Shown here piece by piece: positions 52,686 to 62,492 of a stretch of 64,000 nt of DNA. Numbering within the stretch: the stretch's first letter is position 1; each line of letters opens with the position of its first letter. The stretch comes from Aureococcus anophagefferens (Eukaryota > Sar > Pelagophyceae > Pelagomonadales > Pelagomonadaceae): NCBI RefSeq assembly GCF_000186865.1, contig NW_008705561.1, positions 1,318,080-1,382,079 of the forward strand, read 5' to 3'. The translations under genes and the position numbers were made by a program. The notes under the pieces were generated by a model. The model was not told where the DNA came from. It saw only the letters and a program-made list of their open reading frames with translations, and did no database searches.

Positions 52686-55530
52686 TTGCCGCGGCCCGTG
52701 GACCTCGACGAGACGCTGGAGCCGACCTTCACGGACGGCGCGCGCAAGTACTGGCACCTGCGGTTCACATGTCCGTGCAGCGAGAAGACGGTGACCGTCC
52801 GGAAATACCTCCGGAAGCTGTCCGACGGCGACGACGTGGAGAAGGAGAAGGAGGCGGCGCTGGAGCGGCTCTGGGCGGGGCTCATCGATGAGCACGGAGA
52901 ACACCTGGGCCTCGGGGTCGTCGGCGGCGACGGCGCGATGGACGAGGACGCGGCGCCCGAGGAGGCGGGGGTCGTCTGCCAGCCGTGCTCCCCGCCGAGC
53001 TCACCCGGGGCGAAGCGAGGGCGTGTTGCAGCGCAGCACCCGACGCCACAGTCGATGCGAGACGCACGAGAAGCCCCTGCGGCGGAGCCCGAACCGGCGC
53101 CGGAGCCCGAGCCGGCGCCGGAGCCCGACGACGGACCCGAGCCGCCTCTGCCGCCGGCGCCCCCGGCCCCACGGCGCTCGACACGCCCGCATCATGCTCC
53201 TGTCGACACCTACCAACCCCCTGTTCCCCGTGACCGGACGGCGTTCGCTGCCGCTCTACGTCGCCAGTACGACTCGACGCCGCGGCAGCCAGCAGCAGCC
53301 CGCGGGCCCGTCGTTTCGAGCGACCGCATCGACGAGGGCGTCGGCTCCAGCGACTCCAGCGACGAGGGCTGCGCGGGCTGCGCCAAGTGCGTGACGAAGG
53401 ACGCGCTGCTCCGCGAGGCCGACATGGAGATTCAGAGCCTCCGCGCGAAGTTGTCGACGCCTGGGGCCGCGTGGGCCAAGACCGTCGAGGCGCTCCCGAA
53501 CCGCACGCAGGGCATGGCGAAGAAGGGTTTGGCGCTCATGGCGCGCCTCGAGCCGACGAGCACGCCGCGCGCGAACGGCGGACCCGACGGTAGCGGATCC
53601 GACGACGACTCCAGCGACGATCCGGAGCCCCCCCGGCCGCGGCGCCGGGTCACAGCCGCTCGTGTCGACGAGCCATCGGCGGGGCCGGCGACAGAGGCGA
53701 AGGCCCGTGACGTGAATCCTGTGCTCGCGGCCCTCTTCGTGCACGGCGGAGGCGACCAGAGCCGGACCGCGGCGATCCTCCAGGCCGTCGTCGCGCGAGC
53801 AGGGAAGCTGCTGCGACTGGACTTGAAGGAGATCAAGGCCCTACGCGCCATGGGCCGGGCGATCAAGGGCTACTTCTCGCTCGCGGCCCTTCCGAACGGC
53901 GGGACGCGTCGGAAGTATGCCCAGCAGAAGGTGGACGCGGTGATGGAGGCTGTAACGCCGGCGGATGGCGCTGCCAAGAACTTGCTCCGGGGCATCTCGC
54001 GGGTCTGCTGCGGCGACAACGTGAGCCACAGCGTCATCGGTCGCTTCTCGAACGCGGCGGATCGACGGAAGCTACAAGACGACGCGGGCAAGCTTGCACG
54101 CCACCGCATGCGGGCTCTGCGCTCTGATCTCGTCGACCTCGCCTGTGCTCGTGAGTATTGGCACCAGAACGACGACGTGCGACTCGACACTTTCGCGGGG
54201 AGGTGCACCAAGAAGGTGAAGATCGTCACGGTCCAGGTCGACTCCGACGGGCGGAGGACGCTCGTCGTGAAGGAGGATCACCACCAGCGCCACACGAAGC
54301 ACGCGGGCGATTTGGAGATCTACCAGGCCTTCCTGAAGTCGGCGGGCTACGCCTCTCACCTCGCCGCCCATCCCAGCCACAAGATCTCCTTCACGCTCTT
54401 CAAGCGGGCCAAGTGCCCGTGCATCGCTGTGTGAAATCAAATCTTCAACCCGACTTCAGCACCTCCGCTGCGCTTCGAGAACTCGATGAGAGCAATCGAT
54501 CCGTCCAAAAATCAGCCGAATCGACTTCGATTTGACCGAGCTAGAGAATTTCAAAGTTTGGTCGGGACGTCCCAAACCAGTCGTTGATTTGCACGTGTAC
54601 AGGTGCATCGGCGAGCCGCACCAGCGCGAGTGCGCCGACGAGATCAAGACCAGCATGAGGGAACGACTGCTCGCTCTGAACCGCCTGCGCCTCTCGGTCA
54701 AAGAACGGCAAGCGACGTGCCAGGGCCCAGTCTGCCGTGCACGGCGTGCAGCCGTCGACGCACGTTCTGCGGCGCCCGAGGCCTCGTACCTCCAGGCAGA
54801 GCAGACCGCCGCCTACAAATTCAGCAAGATCCACGAACGATCGAATCTGTCCGCGGGCATGTTCTCAAGCTGCATGCTCTGCCCGGCAATACGCTGTGAA
54901 GATCTCGAGCTGACGACCGACGATGACGAGCGTGTGTTGATGCACAGGAAGGAGTGCGCCTACGGTGATTGCGATGAATGTGGCGTCGACCAGCGCTTTT
55001 TTCGTTGCCCCTGCGAGGACACTGACGTCGAGGTGAAGCTCCGCGAGTACCGGCTCCAGCCCCGGACGGTGAAAGGCGAAGACGACGAGGGCAACAGTAT
55101 CAGCTCCACCATGGCCGTCAAGGAGCTCACGGAGGTCATGGTCACGGGCAGTGAGCTCCTCACGAAAATTGAAGCCGCGGCAACAGAGTATTTCACGCAC
55201 TGCTGGAATTGCCGATGGGCCAACACGGCTCGGCTGAACGACATGCATAAGTTCACCGATACCGAGCTATTCATTCAGACCGATTTCGCTGCGCAGATCT
55301 CCAACGCTGCCCAGGACAACCTCTGCTGCACACACAGGAACCATACGAATCTCGACGTGTTCGTCGTAGCATCGGATCCACGACTCGTCGACGTGACGGT
55401 GAAGCATGCCGACGGGTCCTCTTCCTTCGTCAAGAAACGCATCACACGCCAACTGCGACGGCCTTTCGCAGCGATGGCAAGGCTTGGGTCCTCGAAAGCG
55501 ACTCGGACACTGTTGTGCTCATGGACCTAG
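52686..55530 (+). pseudogene. Transposon-type DDE protein, 5' end unclear and truncated at the 3' end
   Basis: Exons 52686-54418 and 54603-55530, joined across a 184-nt intron, form one frame of about 886 codons. The frame starts without an ATG (in-frame stop at 52623). The middle holds an acidic Pro/Glu linker. Later segments match a widespread eukaryotic transposon protein layout: HPSHKISFTLFKRAKCPCIG, then ECADEIKTSM, a Cys cluster (HRKECAYGDCDECG, FRCPCED), helical region, and ELFIQTDFAAQISNAAQ where such proteins have the first catalytic Asp (..DF..N). Sequence after this Asp, with the second Asp and Glu, is missing; the frame ends soon after in unrelated sequence. Base composition is less GC-rich than the neighbours. 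A domesticated fragment is possible. Confidence 0.55.
54427..54602 (+). mobile_element. TSD-flanked insertion of 176 bp forming an intron, not the 36288/44411 family
   Basis: Perfect 8-bp direct repeats GTGCATCG flank it (54419-54426 and 54603-54610). The intron uses the GT of the left repeat as donor (CC|GTGCATCG) and the element's end as acceptor (GTACAG|G), phase 2. Splicing restores the pre-insertion sequence exactly (AKCPCIGEPHQ). The ends are imperfect inverted repeats (CTGT...GTGAAATCAA and its counterpart GATTTGCAC...ACAG). Confidence 0.85.
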
Positions 55531-56312
55531 ACTCCAGAGAACGCCTCGAGGTATTAGACGCTACCTTCTACATGTTTCCTCAAGATCTCGCGATCGCTGG
55601 AGACAAGCTCTTGGTTCTTTATCTCGAATATGATGAAGAAGCTCGTGCTACTGGCGGCATCTCGGTGTATGATGTTGTCACTGGCGAACATCGGTTTTCA
55701 TTTGGATGCGATTCACCTTCTCTGTCCATTGAGCGAGTTTTGGTGCGCCCTTCTTCTCTCGTCGTCGGCGGTGATCTGGTATACGTGGCTGATTCGAGAG
55801 CCCACGCTATCAAGGTCTTCAATCACGAGACAGGCGCCTTTGTCCGCAAGTTCGGTGCCACTACGCCGCAGATAGACATGGAAGTTTGGGAGGACTTCGA
55901 CGTTGAAGATTCCATCGAAGAGCTCGAAAAACTTCGGCCTGGGGAGTTTCTTTGGCCGTTTGGTGTCGACGTCGCCCATGGACGAATGTATGTGAGCGAG
56001 CGACTAGGCCGACGAATCCAAGTTCTGGCACTTCCAGATGGCAAGCCGCTGCAGGTCATCGAGTCGCCGGACGGAGAGATGCTTGGTCGCCTGTGCGTTG
56101 ATGGCGAGAATGTTTGGTGCCTCGGGCCGTATAGTCGCGACACGCACTGCCACATCTTCGCGCCCTACCTCTCGGACCCGGCGATTGCCGAGGCCGATCG
56201 CCGTGCGCGAGCCGAGGCGGCCGCGAGCAGGCGGACCGAGGAGGCCGCGCGCGCGTTCGTCCTCGCGAGCAGCGACCGTCGCCGCCGCCGTCGCGCCGCG
56301 AGTTGGCCATGA
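55521..56312 (+). CDS. NHL-type beta-propeller fragment, 5'-truncated
   Basis: At least 263 residues from ATG 55521. The same frame is open upstream (GKAWVLESDSDTVVLMDLDS), so the blade pattern begins before any ATG and the N-terminus is lost or in another exon; CCTTTCGCAG|C at 55470-55480 could be a splice acceptor. Blades: RLEVLDATFYMFPQDLAIAG, LVVGGDLVYVADSRAHAIKV, PFGVDVAHGRMYVSERLGRR, LGRLCVDGENVWCLG. This spacing fits NHL repeats, which bind proteins or RNA. Codon use is strikingly AT-richer than its neighbours until about 56160, then changes to GC-rich. The C-terminus is Ala/Arg-rich. Possible transfer from a lower-GC source. Confidence 0.6.
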   Translation: MDLDSRERLEVLDATFYMFPQDLAIAGDKLLVLYLEYDEEARATGGISVYDVVTGEHRFSFGCDSPSLSIERVLVRPSSLVVGGDLVYVADSRAHAIKVFNHETGAFVRKFGATTPQIDMEVWEDFDVEDSIEELEKLRPGEFLWPFGVDVAHGRMYVSERLGRRIQVLALPDGKPLQVIESPDGEMLGRLCVDGENVWCLGPYSRDTHCHIFAPYLSDPAIAEADRRARAEAAASRRTEEAARAFVLASSDRRRRRRAASWP

Positions 56313-56992
56313 CGTTCTAAGGTCCTCCTCGCACGCCTCCATCTCCTTCAAACAACCTTCTTGCCCTTTCGTATCCGGACGAAGAAATTGCCTCAGCCCG
56401 AGATGGCGCGCGCCCCGGCCGTGGACGGGCCCCTGCACGACGGTCCGGCCCCGGGACGGGGGCCGGGGACGGCGGGCATAAGGCGGGCACGGGGGTTCCG
56501 GCACGGTAAATGCGCTCCGGGCACGCGGCCCGGCACGGGCCCGGCACGCGGCACGGCACTCGGCACGGGCCCCCGGGCACGGGCCGGGCACGGGCCACGC
56601 GGCCCGGCACGGGCCCGGCACTCGGCACGGGCCCCGGGCACGGGCCGGGCACGGGCCGGGGAGGCCCGGCACGGGCCCGGCACGGGGCCCCGGGCACGGC
56701 CCGGGCACGGGCCGGGGACGTGGCCGGGGACCGCGGCACGCACCGTTGTGCAGGGCCCCCTCCGTGGCGGCACGCGCGCATCCTGTGGTAGCCTTGTGGT
56801 GGCCTCAGCGCCGTCGCGCTCGCGGCGCTCCTCGCCGGCTCCGCGGCCGTCGCGCCGCCGACGCGGCGCGCGACGCTGCGACTGGGCTGCGGCGTCTCCC
56901 GGCTCGATCCCTGGCTCGATCCCCGGGCTTCAATAACTTTTGGTGAAGTGGCCACTCACCGATGATGGTTCACTAAAAAAGGCATCGATCGG
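56313..56992. repeat. Spacer with GC satellite (GGGCACGGGCC-type repeats)
   Basis: From about 56510 to 56740 the sequence is made of short units such as GGCACGGGCCC, GGGCACGGGCCGG and GGCACTCGGCACG, some in inverted order, giving long GC-only runs. It reads as Ala/Arg/Pro-rich in all frames and is probably not coding. The flanks (56313-56500 and 56750-56992) show no recognised gene. Confidence 0.8.
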
Positions 56993-58531
56993 ATGCTGGG
57001 CTGCTGCCTCGCGCTGCTGCTGCGCGCGGCGGCCGCCGTGCCCGGGGGGCGGCCGGGCCGCGACGTCGGGATCTGCTACACGCGGAACATGGTGCACCTG
57101 GAGAGCCACGTGCTCCACGTCGACGCGCTGCGCAAGGTCGTCCTGTCGGCGTCGTCGCTGCGCCGCGCCGACGGCGGCCTGGCGACGTGCCTCTTCACGG
57201 AGATGGACGCGGCGACCGTGCACGCGACGACGCGCGAGCTCGTCGGCGCGAAGCTCTTCGACGTGGTCCTGCCCGACGGCGGCGCGGCCTTCGCGGGCCG
57301 CGACGCCGCGGAGCGCGCGCTCCTCGCGGCGCCGGAGCGCCGCGGCGGCGACGCGGCCGCGGCGCACCTGCGCCACATGAAGATGAAGTCGCGCGTCGGG
57401 CGCATCCTGAATTTGGGCGCGGCGCCGTTCGAGCTCACGCTCTTCGTCGACGACGACACGTTCTTCTGCGACGCGCCCTCGGCGACGCAGACGTCGATGC
57501 TCCGCGAGGCGCTCCTGGACCTGCACCGCGCGGCGGACATGGACGGGTCCTACGACGTCCGCGCGCACGTCTTCAGCAAGCGGCGGAGCGAGAAGGTCGC
57601 GCTCCGCGAGAGCCACGACTGCGTCTGGGCCCAGGCGCGCGCGCGGCCCTTCGGCGCGGGCCTGGAGCGGAAATGCAACGACCTGCTCATGGGCGGGCGG
57701 CCCTTCTGCTCCGGCGCGCAGGGCGGCGCCTTCGCGGTGTCCCGGGGCCCGCGCGCGGCGGCGTTCGCGCGGGACTGGCTCGACCGCTACCTCGCGCACT
57801 ACGCGAAGCTCGCGCGGCGCGCCGGCGCCGCCGTCGACGCGTCCTGGGGCGGCGACCAGGCGCCCCTCGCGGAGCTCATGGGCGCGCGCTGCGGCGGCGC
57901 CGCGGGCGCGGACGGCGCGTGGACCTTCGGGAGCCTGCCCTACGCGCTCAACGTGCGCGACGCCTTCGAGCGCGGGAGCGACGGGTCCCTCGACTGCTCC
58001 GTGCCCGTCTTCGGCCCGCTCCTCGTGCTCCACCAGAAGCGCTACCTCAAGACGGGGACCGTCGCGGAGCTCCTCGGCGAGCTCGCGGGCGTCTGCGGCG
58101 CCTTCAACGCGCCCCTCGAGGCCGGCGGCCACGTCTGGCTCGGCCGGCGCGGCGACGGCCACGCCGCCGCGCGGGCCTGCGACTGGATGACGGGGCCCAA
58201 CGGCACGGACGCGAACGCGACGCGCGGCGACGCGGCCCGCCGGCCGCCGTCGCGGCCCAAAGCCATGCGCCGCCGGAGCCGCGGGCCGCCGGAGCGCGTC
58301 TCGGACCGCGAGGAGGCCATCGCCGCCATCGAGCGCGCGGCCGCCGAGGGCCGCGCGGCCGCGCGGCCGCCCGCGGCGCCCGCGGCGCCGCGGCAGCCGC
58401 CCGCGCCGCCGCCGCCCGCGGCGCCCCTCCTGGCGCCGCCGGGCCTCTCGACGTCGAAGCAAAGGCGCGCGGCGCGCCTCGCCGCGGCGGAGAAGCGGCG
58501 GCGCGAGCGCGGGGGCGCGCTAGCGGGGTAA
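56993..58531 (+). CDS. Secretory-pathway GT-A-like glycosyltransferase
   Basis: 512 residues, ATG at 56993, with a hydrophobic leader (MLGCCLALLLRAAAAVPGG). A Rossmann-like start (VGICYTRNMVHLESHVLHVD) leads to LFVDDDTFFCD near residues 150-158, a DxD-type metal and sugar-nucleotide site. Later features are CSGAQGGAFAVSR and WGGDQAPLAELM, resembling the acceptor-side Gly-rich and catalytic region of nucleotide-diphospho-sugar transferases. The C-terminal 120 residues are Arg/Ala/Pro low complexity ending in a basic helix. Golgi transfer of a sugar to a glycoprotein is the likely job; donor and acceptor are unknown. Confidence 0.7.
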   Translation: MLGCCLALLLRAAAAVPGGRPGRDVGICYTRNMVHLESHVLHVDALRKVVLSASSLRRADGGLATCLFTEMDAATVHATTRELVGAKLFDVVLPDGGAAFAGRDAAERALLAAPERRGGDAAAAHLRHMKMKSRVGRILNLGAAPFELTLFVDDDTFFCDAPSATQTSMLREALLDLHRAADMDGSYDVRAHVFSKRRSEKVALRESHDCVWAQARARPFGAGLERKCNDLLMGGRPFCSGAQGGAFAVSRGPRAAAFARDWLDRYLAHYAKLARRAGAAVDASWGGDQAPLAELMGARCGGAAGADGAWTFGSLPYALNVRDAFERGSDGSLDCSVPVFGPLLVLHQKRYLKTGTVAELLGELAGVCGAFNAPLEAGGHVWLGRRGDGHAAARACDWMTGPNGTDANATRGDAARRPPSRPKAMRRRSRGPPERVSDREEAIAAIERAAAEGRAAARPPAAPAAPRQPPAPPPPAAPLLAPPGLSTSKQRRAARLAAAEKRRRERGGALAG

Positions 58532-58644
58532 ACGCTGCAGTCGTCGTTGATGCATCCGACCACGAGCGAAAAGATTGGGCTCGAGCTGGGCTGCCCCGTT
58601 TGTTCGACGGCCGTGGCGCGGGCGTCGTCGCGGCGACCCGGAGG

Positions 58645-60783
58645 ATGCTCCTCTCCGCCATCGTCGAGGCGCGGTCGAAGCTGCGGGAGGAGGTCGCGCG
58701 CCACGAGGAGGTCTTGAGCGGCTGCGAGAGCGAGCGGCGGCGCTGCGAGCAGGCCGCGCGGCGGGAGGTGGAGCGGGAGGTGGCGAGCGCCGTCGCGTCG
58801 GCGTCGTCGGCCTCCGGCGACGCGCCCCCCGCCGACGCGCCGTTCGCGCCGGGCGCGGCGCCCGGCGCCGCGGCCCCGGCGGACGACGGCGGCGCCGCGC
58901 GCGTCGGCGGCGGCGGCCGGCTGCTCTTCGCCGCGGCCGCGTTCCAGTTCGCCGAGGAGCGACTGTTGCGGCGCGAGGCGCTGCGGCGCGTCGGCGTCGT
59001 GCGGAGCGGCTACCTGCGGCGCGCGACGCGGCGGAAGCAGGCCACGGTCTGGCGGTTCCACCGGGTCGAGCTGAGGCGCGAGGCCGCGGGCGGCGTCGTG
59101 ACCTTCTGCTGGAGCGGCGTCGGCGACGGCGGCGTGCGCGGGGACCGGTCCGGCGAGCGGCGCGTCGCCCTCCGGCGCGGCGAGGCGTCCTGCGCGGCGG
59201 CGCTCGGCGGCGCGCGGCCCGGCGGCCCCGGCGACGACGACGCCGTCTTCGTGCTCGGCGCGGGCGACGACCGCGTGGCCTGGATGGCGGCGTCCATGGG
59301 CGAGCGCGACGCCTGGGTCGAGGCCGTCGCCGCGTGCCTCGAGGAGGGCGGCGACGCGAGCCGGCCGCCCGCGCGGGCGCCGGACGGCGGCGACGGCCCC
59401 GCGCGGCGCGGCGTCGCGGCCTTCGAGGCGGCCATCGCCCGCGTCGCGCGCGCGGGCGACCGGGCCGCCTTCGTGCGCGCCCTCTGCGGCGCGGACCTCG
59501 CCGCGCCGCCGCGGGCCGAGAGCGACGGCGAGGCGTCGCGCCGGTTCCCCGACGGCGCGCGCGACGCGTTCCCGGCGACCTCCGCGTCGTTCCGCGTGCC
59601 CGTGGCCTGGGTCCGCGACCGCCACGGCGCCCCGCGGGCCTCCGTCGAGCCGTCGCCGCGGAGAAGGCGGCGGCCGCGGCCCGCGGCGGCGAAGCGCGGC
59701 GACGGCGCCGCGGGCGACGGCGGCGCCGCCGCGCGCGGCGACCCGCCGCCGGCCGAGGCGCTGCGCCAGCGCGTCGTCCAGATGCGCAAGGACATGCGGC
59801 GGGACCGCGTGTCCATCGACGGCGAGGTCGTCGCCGCGGACGGCGGCGACGGCGCGCCGGGCGGCGGCGAGTACCACGAGCGCGTCGCGGCCGCGCTCGC
59901 GCGGCGGCTCCTCGAGGAGGCGCGGCTCGACGGCGCCCGGGGGGGCGCCGACGCGGCGTCGCCCCGGCCCCTCGCGGCGCTCTCGGAGGCCGGCGCCGTG
60001 ACCCACGCGGCCGCGGTCCTCGTCGCGTGCACGCGGACGTGCTCGGGCGGCGACGCGTACGCGTGCGTCCACGCGCTCTGCAAGCCCCTCGGCGCGCTCA
60101 TCGTGCTGTGCCCGCTGAGCACGCACGCGTCGCCGCTGGAGCTGCGCGTGTCCTTCTCGCGGCGCCGCGAGAGCGCGGGGCCGCCGCGGCGGCCGCCGCC
60201 CATCGGCGCGGCGGGCGCGGCGGCGCGCCGCGGCAACCTGGGCTCGCCGAGCCCGTCCTTCGCGCAGAAGCTCCTGGCGACGCTGACGACGTCGCCCGCG
60301 CCGCCGTCGCCCGCCGACGCCTGGGCCGCGTCGCCGCCGTCGGCGGCCGGCGGCTCGCCGCTCGACGGCTCGCACTCGCCGAGCGACGCGTGGGCGTCGA
60401 CGACGGACGTGCCGCGCGACGAGTCCGGCGCGGCGACGTCCGACGACGACGACGGCGACGGCCGCGACGACGACGCGTCGCCCGCGCGCGGCGGCCGGGG
60501 CGCCGCGTTCGCGGCCGCGCCGCGCGGCCGGCGCCGGCCGGGCGGCGGCCTCCGGTCCCGCGTCGACGTCGACGTCCGCGCGACGACGGTCTACCGCGTC
60601 TGCACGGCGAACCCGCAGGACGAGCCCTCGGACACGTGGGCCCTCGTCCGCGCCGTCTGGACCCAGTCCTTCGCCGTCACGGGCGACCCCGCGAAGGGCG
60701 CGACGAACTTCAAGGCCTCCGAGCCCCAGGTCCACATCGGCATCTCCGACTTTACGCTCTGGGACCCGACCGAGGAGCGGTAG
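58645..60783 (+). CDS. PH-domain protein (712 aa)
   Basis: The frame is open far upstream, antisense-free but overlapping the glycosyltransferase in another frame; I take the ATG at 58645 (MLLSAIVEARSKLREEVARH), 113 bp after the previous stop. A short coiled coil (1-50) is followed by a PH domain (about 115-235: GVVRSGYLRRATRRKQATVW, FHRVELRREAAGGVVTFCW, ending WMAASMGERDAWVEAVAACL). PH domains bind phosphoinositides or proteins at membranes. The rest is mostly Ala/Asp/Pro-rich, with a conserved-looking segment LCKPLGALIVLCPLSTHASP and C-terminal VYRVCTANPQDEPSDTWALV. A trafficking or signalling adaptor is plausible. Confidence 0.65.
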   Translation: MLLSAIVEARSKLREEVARHEEVLSGCESERRRCEQAARREVEREVASAVASASSASGDAPPADAPFAPGAAPGAAAPADDGGAARVGGGGRLLFAAAAFQFAEERLLRREALRRVGVVRSGYLRRATRRKQATVWRFHRVELRREAAGGVVTFCWSGVGDGGVRGDRSGERRVALRRGEASCAAALGGARPGGPGDDDAVFVLGAGDDRVAWMAASMGERDAWVEAVAACLEEGGDASRPPARAPDGGDGPARRGVAAFEAAIARVARAGDRAAFVRALCGADLAAPPRAESDGEASRRFPDGARDAFPATSASFRVPVAWVRDRHGAPRASVEPSPRRRRRPRPAAAKRGDGAAGDGGAAARGDPPPAEALRQRVVQMRKDMRRDRVSIDGEVVAADGGDGAPGGGEYHERVAAALARRLLEEARLDGARGGADAASPRPLAALSEAGAVTHAAAVLVACTRTCSGGDAYACVHALCKPLGALIVLCPLSTHASPLELRVSFSRRRESAGPPRRPPPIGAAGAAARRGNLGSPSPSFAQKLLATLTTSPAPPSPADAWAASPPSAAGGSPLDGSHSPSDAWASTTDVPRDESGAATSDDDDGDGRDDDASPARGGRGAAFAAAPRGRRRPGGGLRSRVDVDVRATTVYRVCTANPQDEPSDTWALVRAVWTQSFAVTGDPAKGATNFKASEPQVHIGISDFTLWDPTEER

Positions 60784-61019
60784 TCCTTAAATCTTTTGTT
60801 GTTTTTTGGAGTCGGAGGTGGTCGCCCGGGCGCGGCGCGAGGCGTCGACACAGCCTATCGAGCAAGATGTGAGATTCTTGCCTCAGACAGTCTGAGAGCA
60901 TTGCGAGTTGCGGCTTGTTGCGCACTCCCGAGAGATCTCGCCCGCCCCTCCAGCCGCTTGTCAATTTGGCACCGTCGCGCCTTTAGACGTCGCCGCCGTC
61001 GGCCCGTCGCCGGGAAACG

Positions 61020-61934
61020 ATGGGGTGCGGGAGCTCCACCCCCGATGTCATCCTCGACGATCCGGGAGAGATGGAGCCGATCAAGGTGTCCATCAAGAGC
61101 AAGATGATGGGGATGAGCGAGGATTACAACGCCGTCAACGAGGCCGGTCAACCATGGTTCTTCATCAACAAGACTGGGAGTTTCTTCGGGTCGGGTAAGT
61201 GTATCGTCGAGCTCGAGAACTTTAAGACGGGCTCGAACCCGGAGAAGCCGAAGAAGGGCGAGGTGCTGTGGACGGCGAAATTCAACCAGACCCCCCGTTT
61301 CGATCAGATGATGAAGCCGAAGACGGGCGCCTACGAGCGCTACGCGCCCGCGTTCCAGAGCCTCCTCGCGGGCGACTTCCAGGCCGCGTTCCGAGCCGCC
61401 GGGTCGTCGGGCATGGACCAGGAGGACAGCGCGTACTTCCAGCGCATGGGTCGCAGCTTCAACGACGGCGGCCCGTATCGGGTCATCAAGTGGCAGCTCA
61501 ACACGTCCGCGCAGATCGTGCCGGGGACGCGCGGCCAGGCCTACGGCGAGCACCGGCTCGACGTCTGGAGCAGCGGCACGGCGATCTGCGACTACGACTA
61601 CAAGGACGGCCGGTATCACAAGAACGAGGCCGAGTTCGTGGACACGCTCAGCTTCAACCTCGTGCAGTGCTCCACGAACCAGTCCGTCGCGGCCTGGTAC
61701 GTGCCCATGGACATGACGTCCCGCTACGGGTCGACGAGCGCGAACGACGTCTTCCAGGACACCGCGGTCTTCGCCATGTCCCAGAAGGGCGGCTGGTTCG
61801 CGACGCCCGAGGTCGCGACGAAGCCCAACTTCGACCCGACCTTCGCCCTCGTCGTCGCCTACCTCTGCTCCAAGGAGTACAGCCCCAAGGCCATCATGCA
61901 GGACCTCAAGCCCGTCTTCCCCTCGCGCCCCTGA
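61020..61934 (+). CDS. Dually acylated protein of unknown function (MGCGSS N-terminus)
   Basis: 304 residues, ATG at 61020. MGCGSS is a strong signal for N-myristoylation at Gly2 and palmitoylation at Cys3, so membrane attachment is likely. The body alternates strands: WFFINKTGSFFGSGKCIVEL, GEVLWTAKFN, YRVIKWQLNTSAQIV, EHRLDVWSSGTAICDYDY, ending ALVVAYLCSKEYS. This recalls LURP-one/Tubby-like beta-barrels, which bind lipids, but the match is weak and inferred from pattern only. It is convergent with the plastid gene (39 bp between stops). Confidence 0.65.
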   Translation: MGCGSSTPDVILDDPGEMEPIKVSIKSKMMGMSEDYNAVNEAGQPWFFINKTGSFFGSGKCIVELENFKTGSNPEKPKKGEVLWTAKFNQTPRFDQMMKPKTGAYERYAPAFQSLLAGDFQAAFRAAGSSGMDQEDSAYFQRMGRSFNDGGPYRVIKWQLNTSAQIVPGTRGQAYGEHRLDVWSSGTAICDYDYKDGRYHKNEAEFVDTLSFNLVQCSTNQSVAAWYVPMDMTSRYGSTSANDVFQDTAVFAMSQKGGWFATPEVATKPNFDPTFALVVAYLCSKEYSPKAIMQDLKPVFPSRP

Positions 61935-61973
61935 GCGGGTCGAGATAGCGCGAAGCATAAGTGTAGCGGTCGC

Positions 61974-62444
61974 TTACGAGAGCGCCGCGGCGCGCTCGTC
62001 GAGGGCCGCGGCCGAGGGCGAGCTGCTGCACGCGCAGCGGTCGTCGTCGCCGGACGTGCGCGCCATGAGCACGTCGGAAACGAAGTTGGCCACGTCCCAC
62101 GGGCCAACATAAGCCTCGTCGAAGCCCTCCGCGTCGCTCGTGAGCGCCTCGCCGACGTGCTGCAGGATGCCGCCGATGTCGTCGAGGCCCGCGGCGCGCG
62201 CGCTCGCGTACGACTCGCGCGCGCGGCGGCCGAGCACGCGGTGGCAGTCCTGCTCGATCCACTCGCGGTCGAGCATGTCCACGAGCTCCGCCTCGATGAG
62301 CTTGCCCGTCAGATCGTCGTCGAGTGCTTCGACGTTGATGGGCACCACGCGCCGCGCCGTGGCGATGCTGCGCGCGGACGGCGCCGATCGGATCGTGAAG
62401 GCGCCGGCGCTGGCTGCGAGCACCGCTGCGATGACGCGGAGCAT
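61974..62444 (-). CDS. Small plastid-targeted protein of unknown function
   Basis: 156 residues, ATG at 62444-62442. The leader MLRVIAAVLAASAGAFTIRS has a signal peptide followed by ASAGAF, matching the ASAFAP-type cleavage motif of proteins imported into red secondary plastids (Phe at +1), then a basic, Ser-rich transit stretch. The mature part is acidic (LTGKLIEAELVDMLDREWIE, YVGPWDVANFVSDVLMARTS) and ends in a Ser/Ala-rich tail. I do not recognise a family. Confidence 0.75.
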   Translation of the reverse strand: MLRVIAAVLAASAGAFTIRSAPSARSIATARRVVPINVEALDDDLTGKLIEAELVDMLDREWIEQDCHRVLGRRARESYASARAAGLDDIGGILQHVGEALTSDAEGFDEAYVGPWDVANFVSDVLMARTSGDDDRCACSSSPSAAALDERAAALS

Positions 62445-62492
62445 CGTCGGAGCTGTTGGAGGTCGCCCGGCTTCGCGTCGCAGCAGCGCGCA

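Noticed and set aside
56361..56936. Frames over the GC satellite encoding Ala/Arg/Pro/Gly repeats
   Set aside because: All six frames look alike across simple repeats; no domain or sensible start.
57187..58644. Upstream extension of the PH-domain frame across the glycosyltransferase gene
   Set aside because: It overlaps a well-supported gene in another frame and is Arg/Ala-rich; the coiled-coil start at 58645 is more natural.
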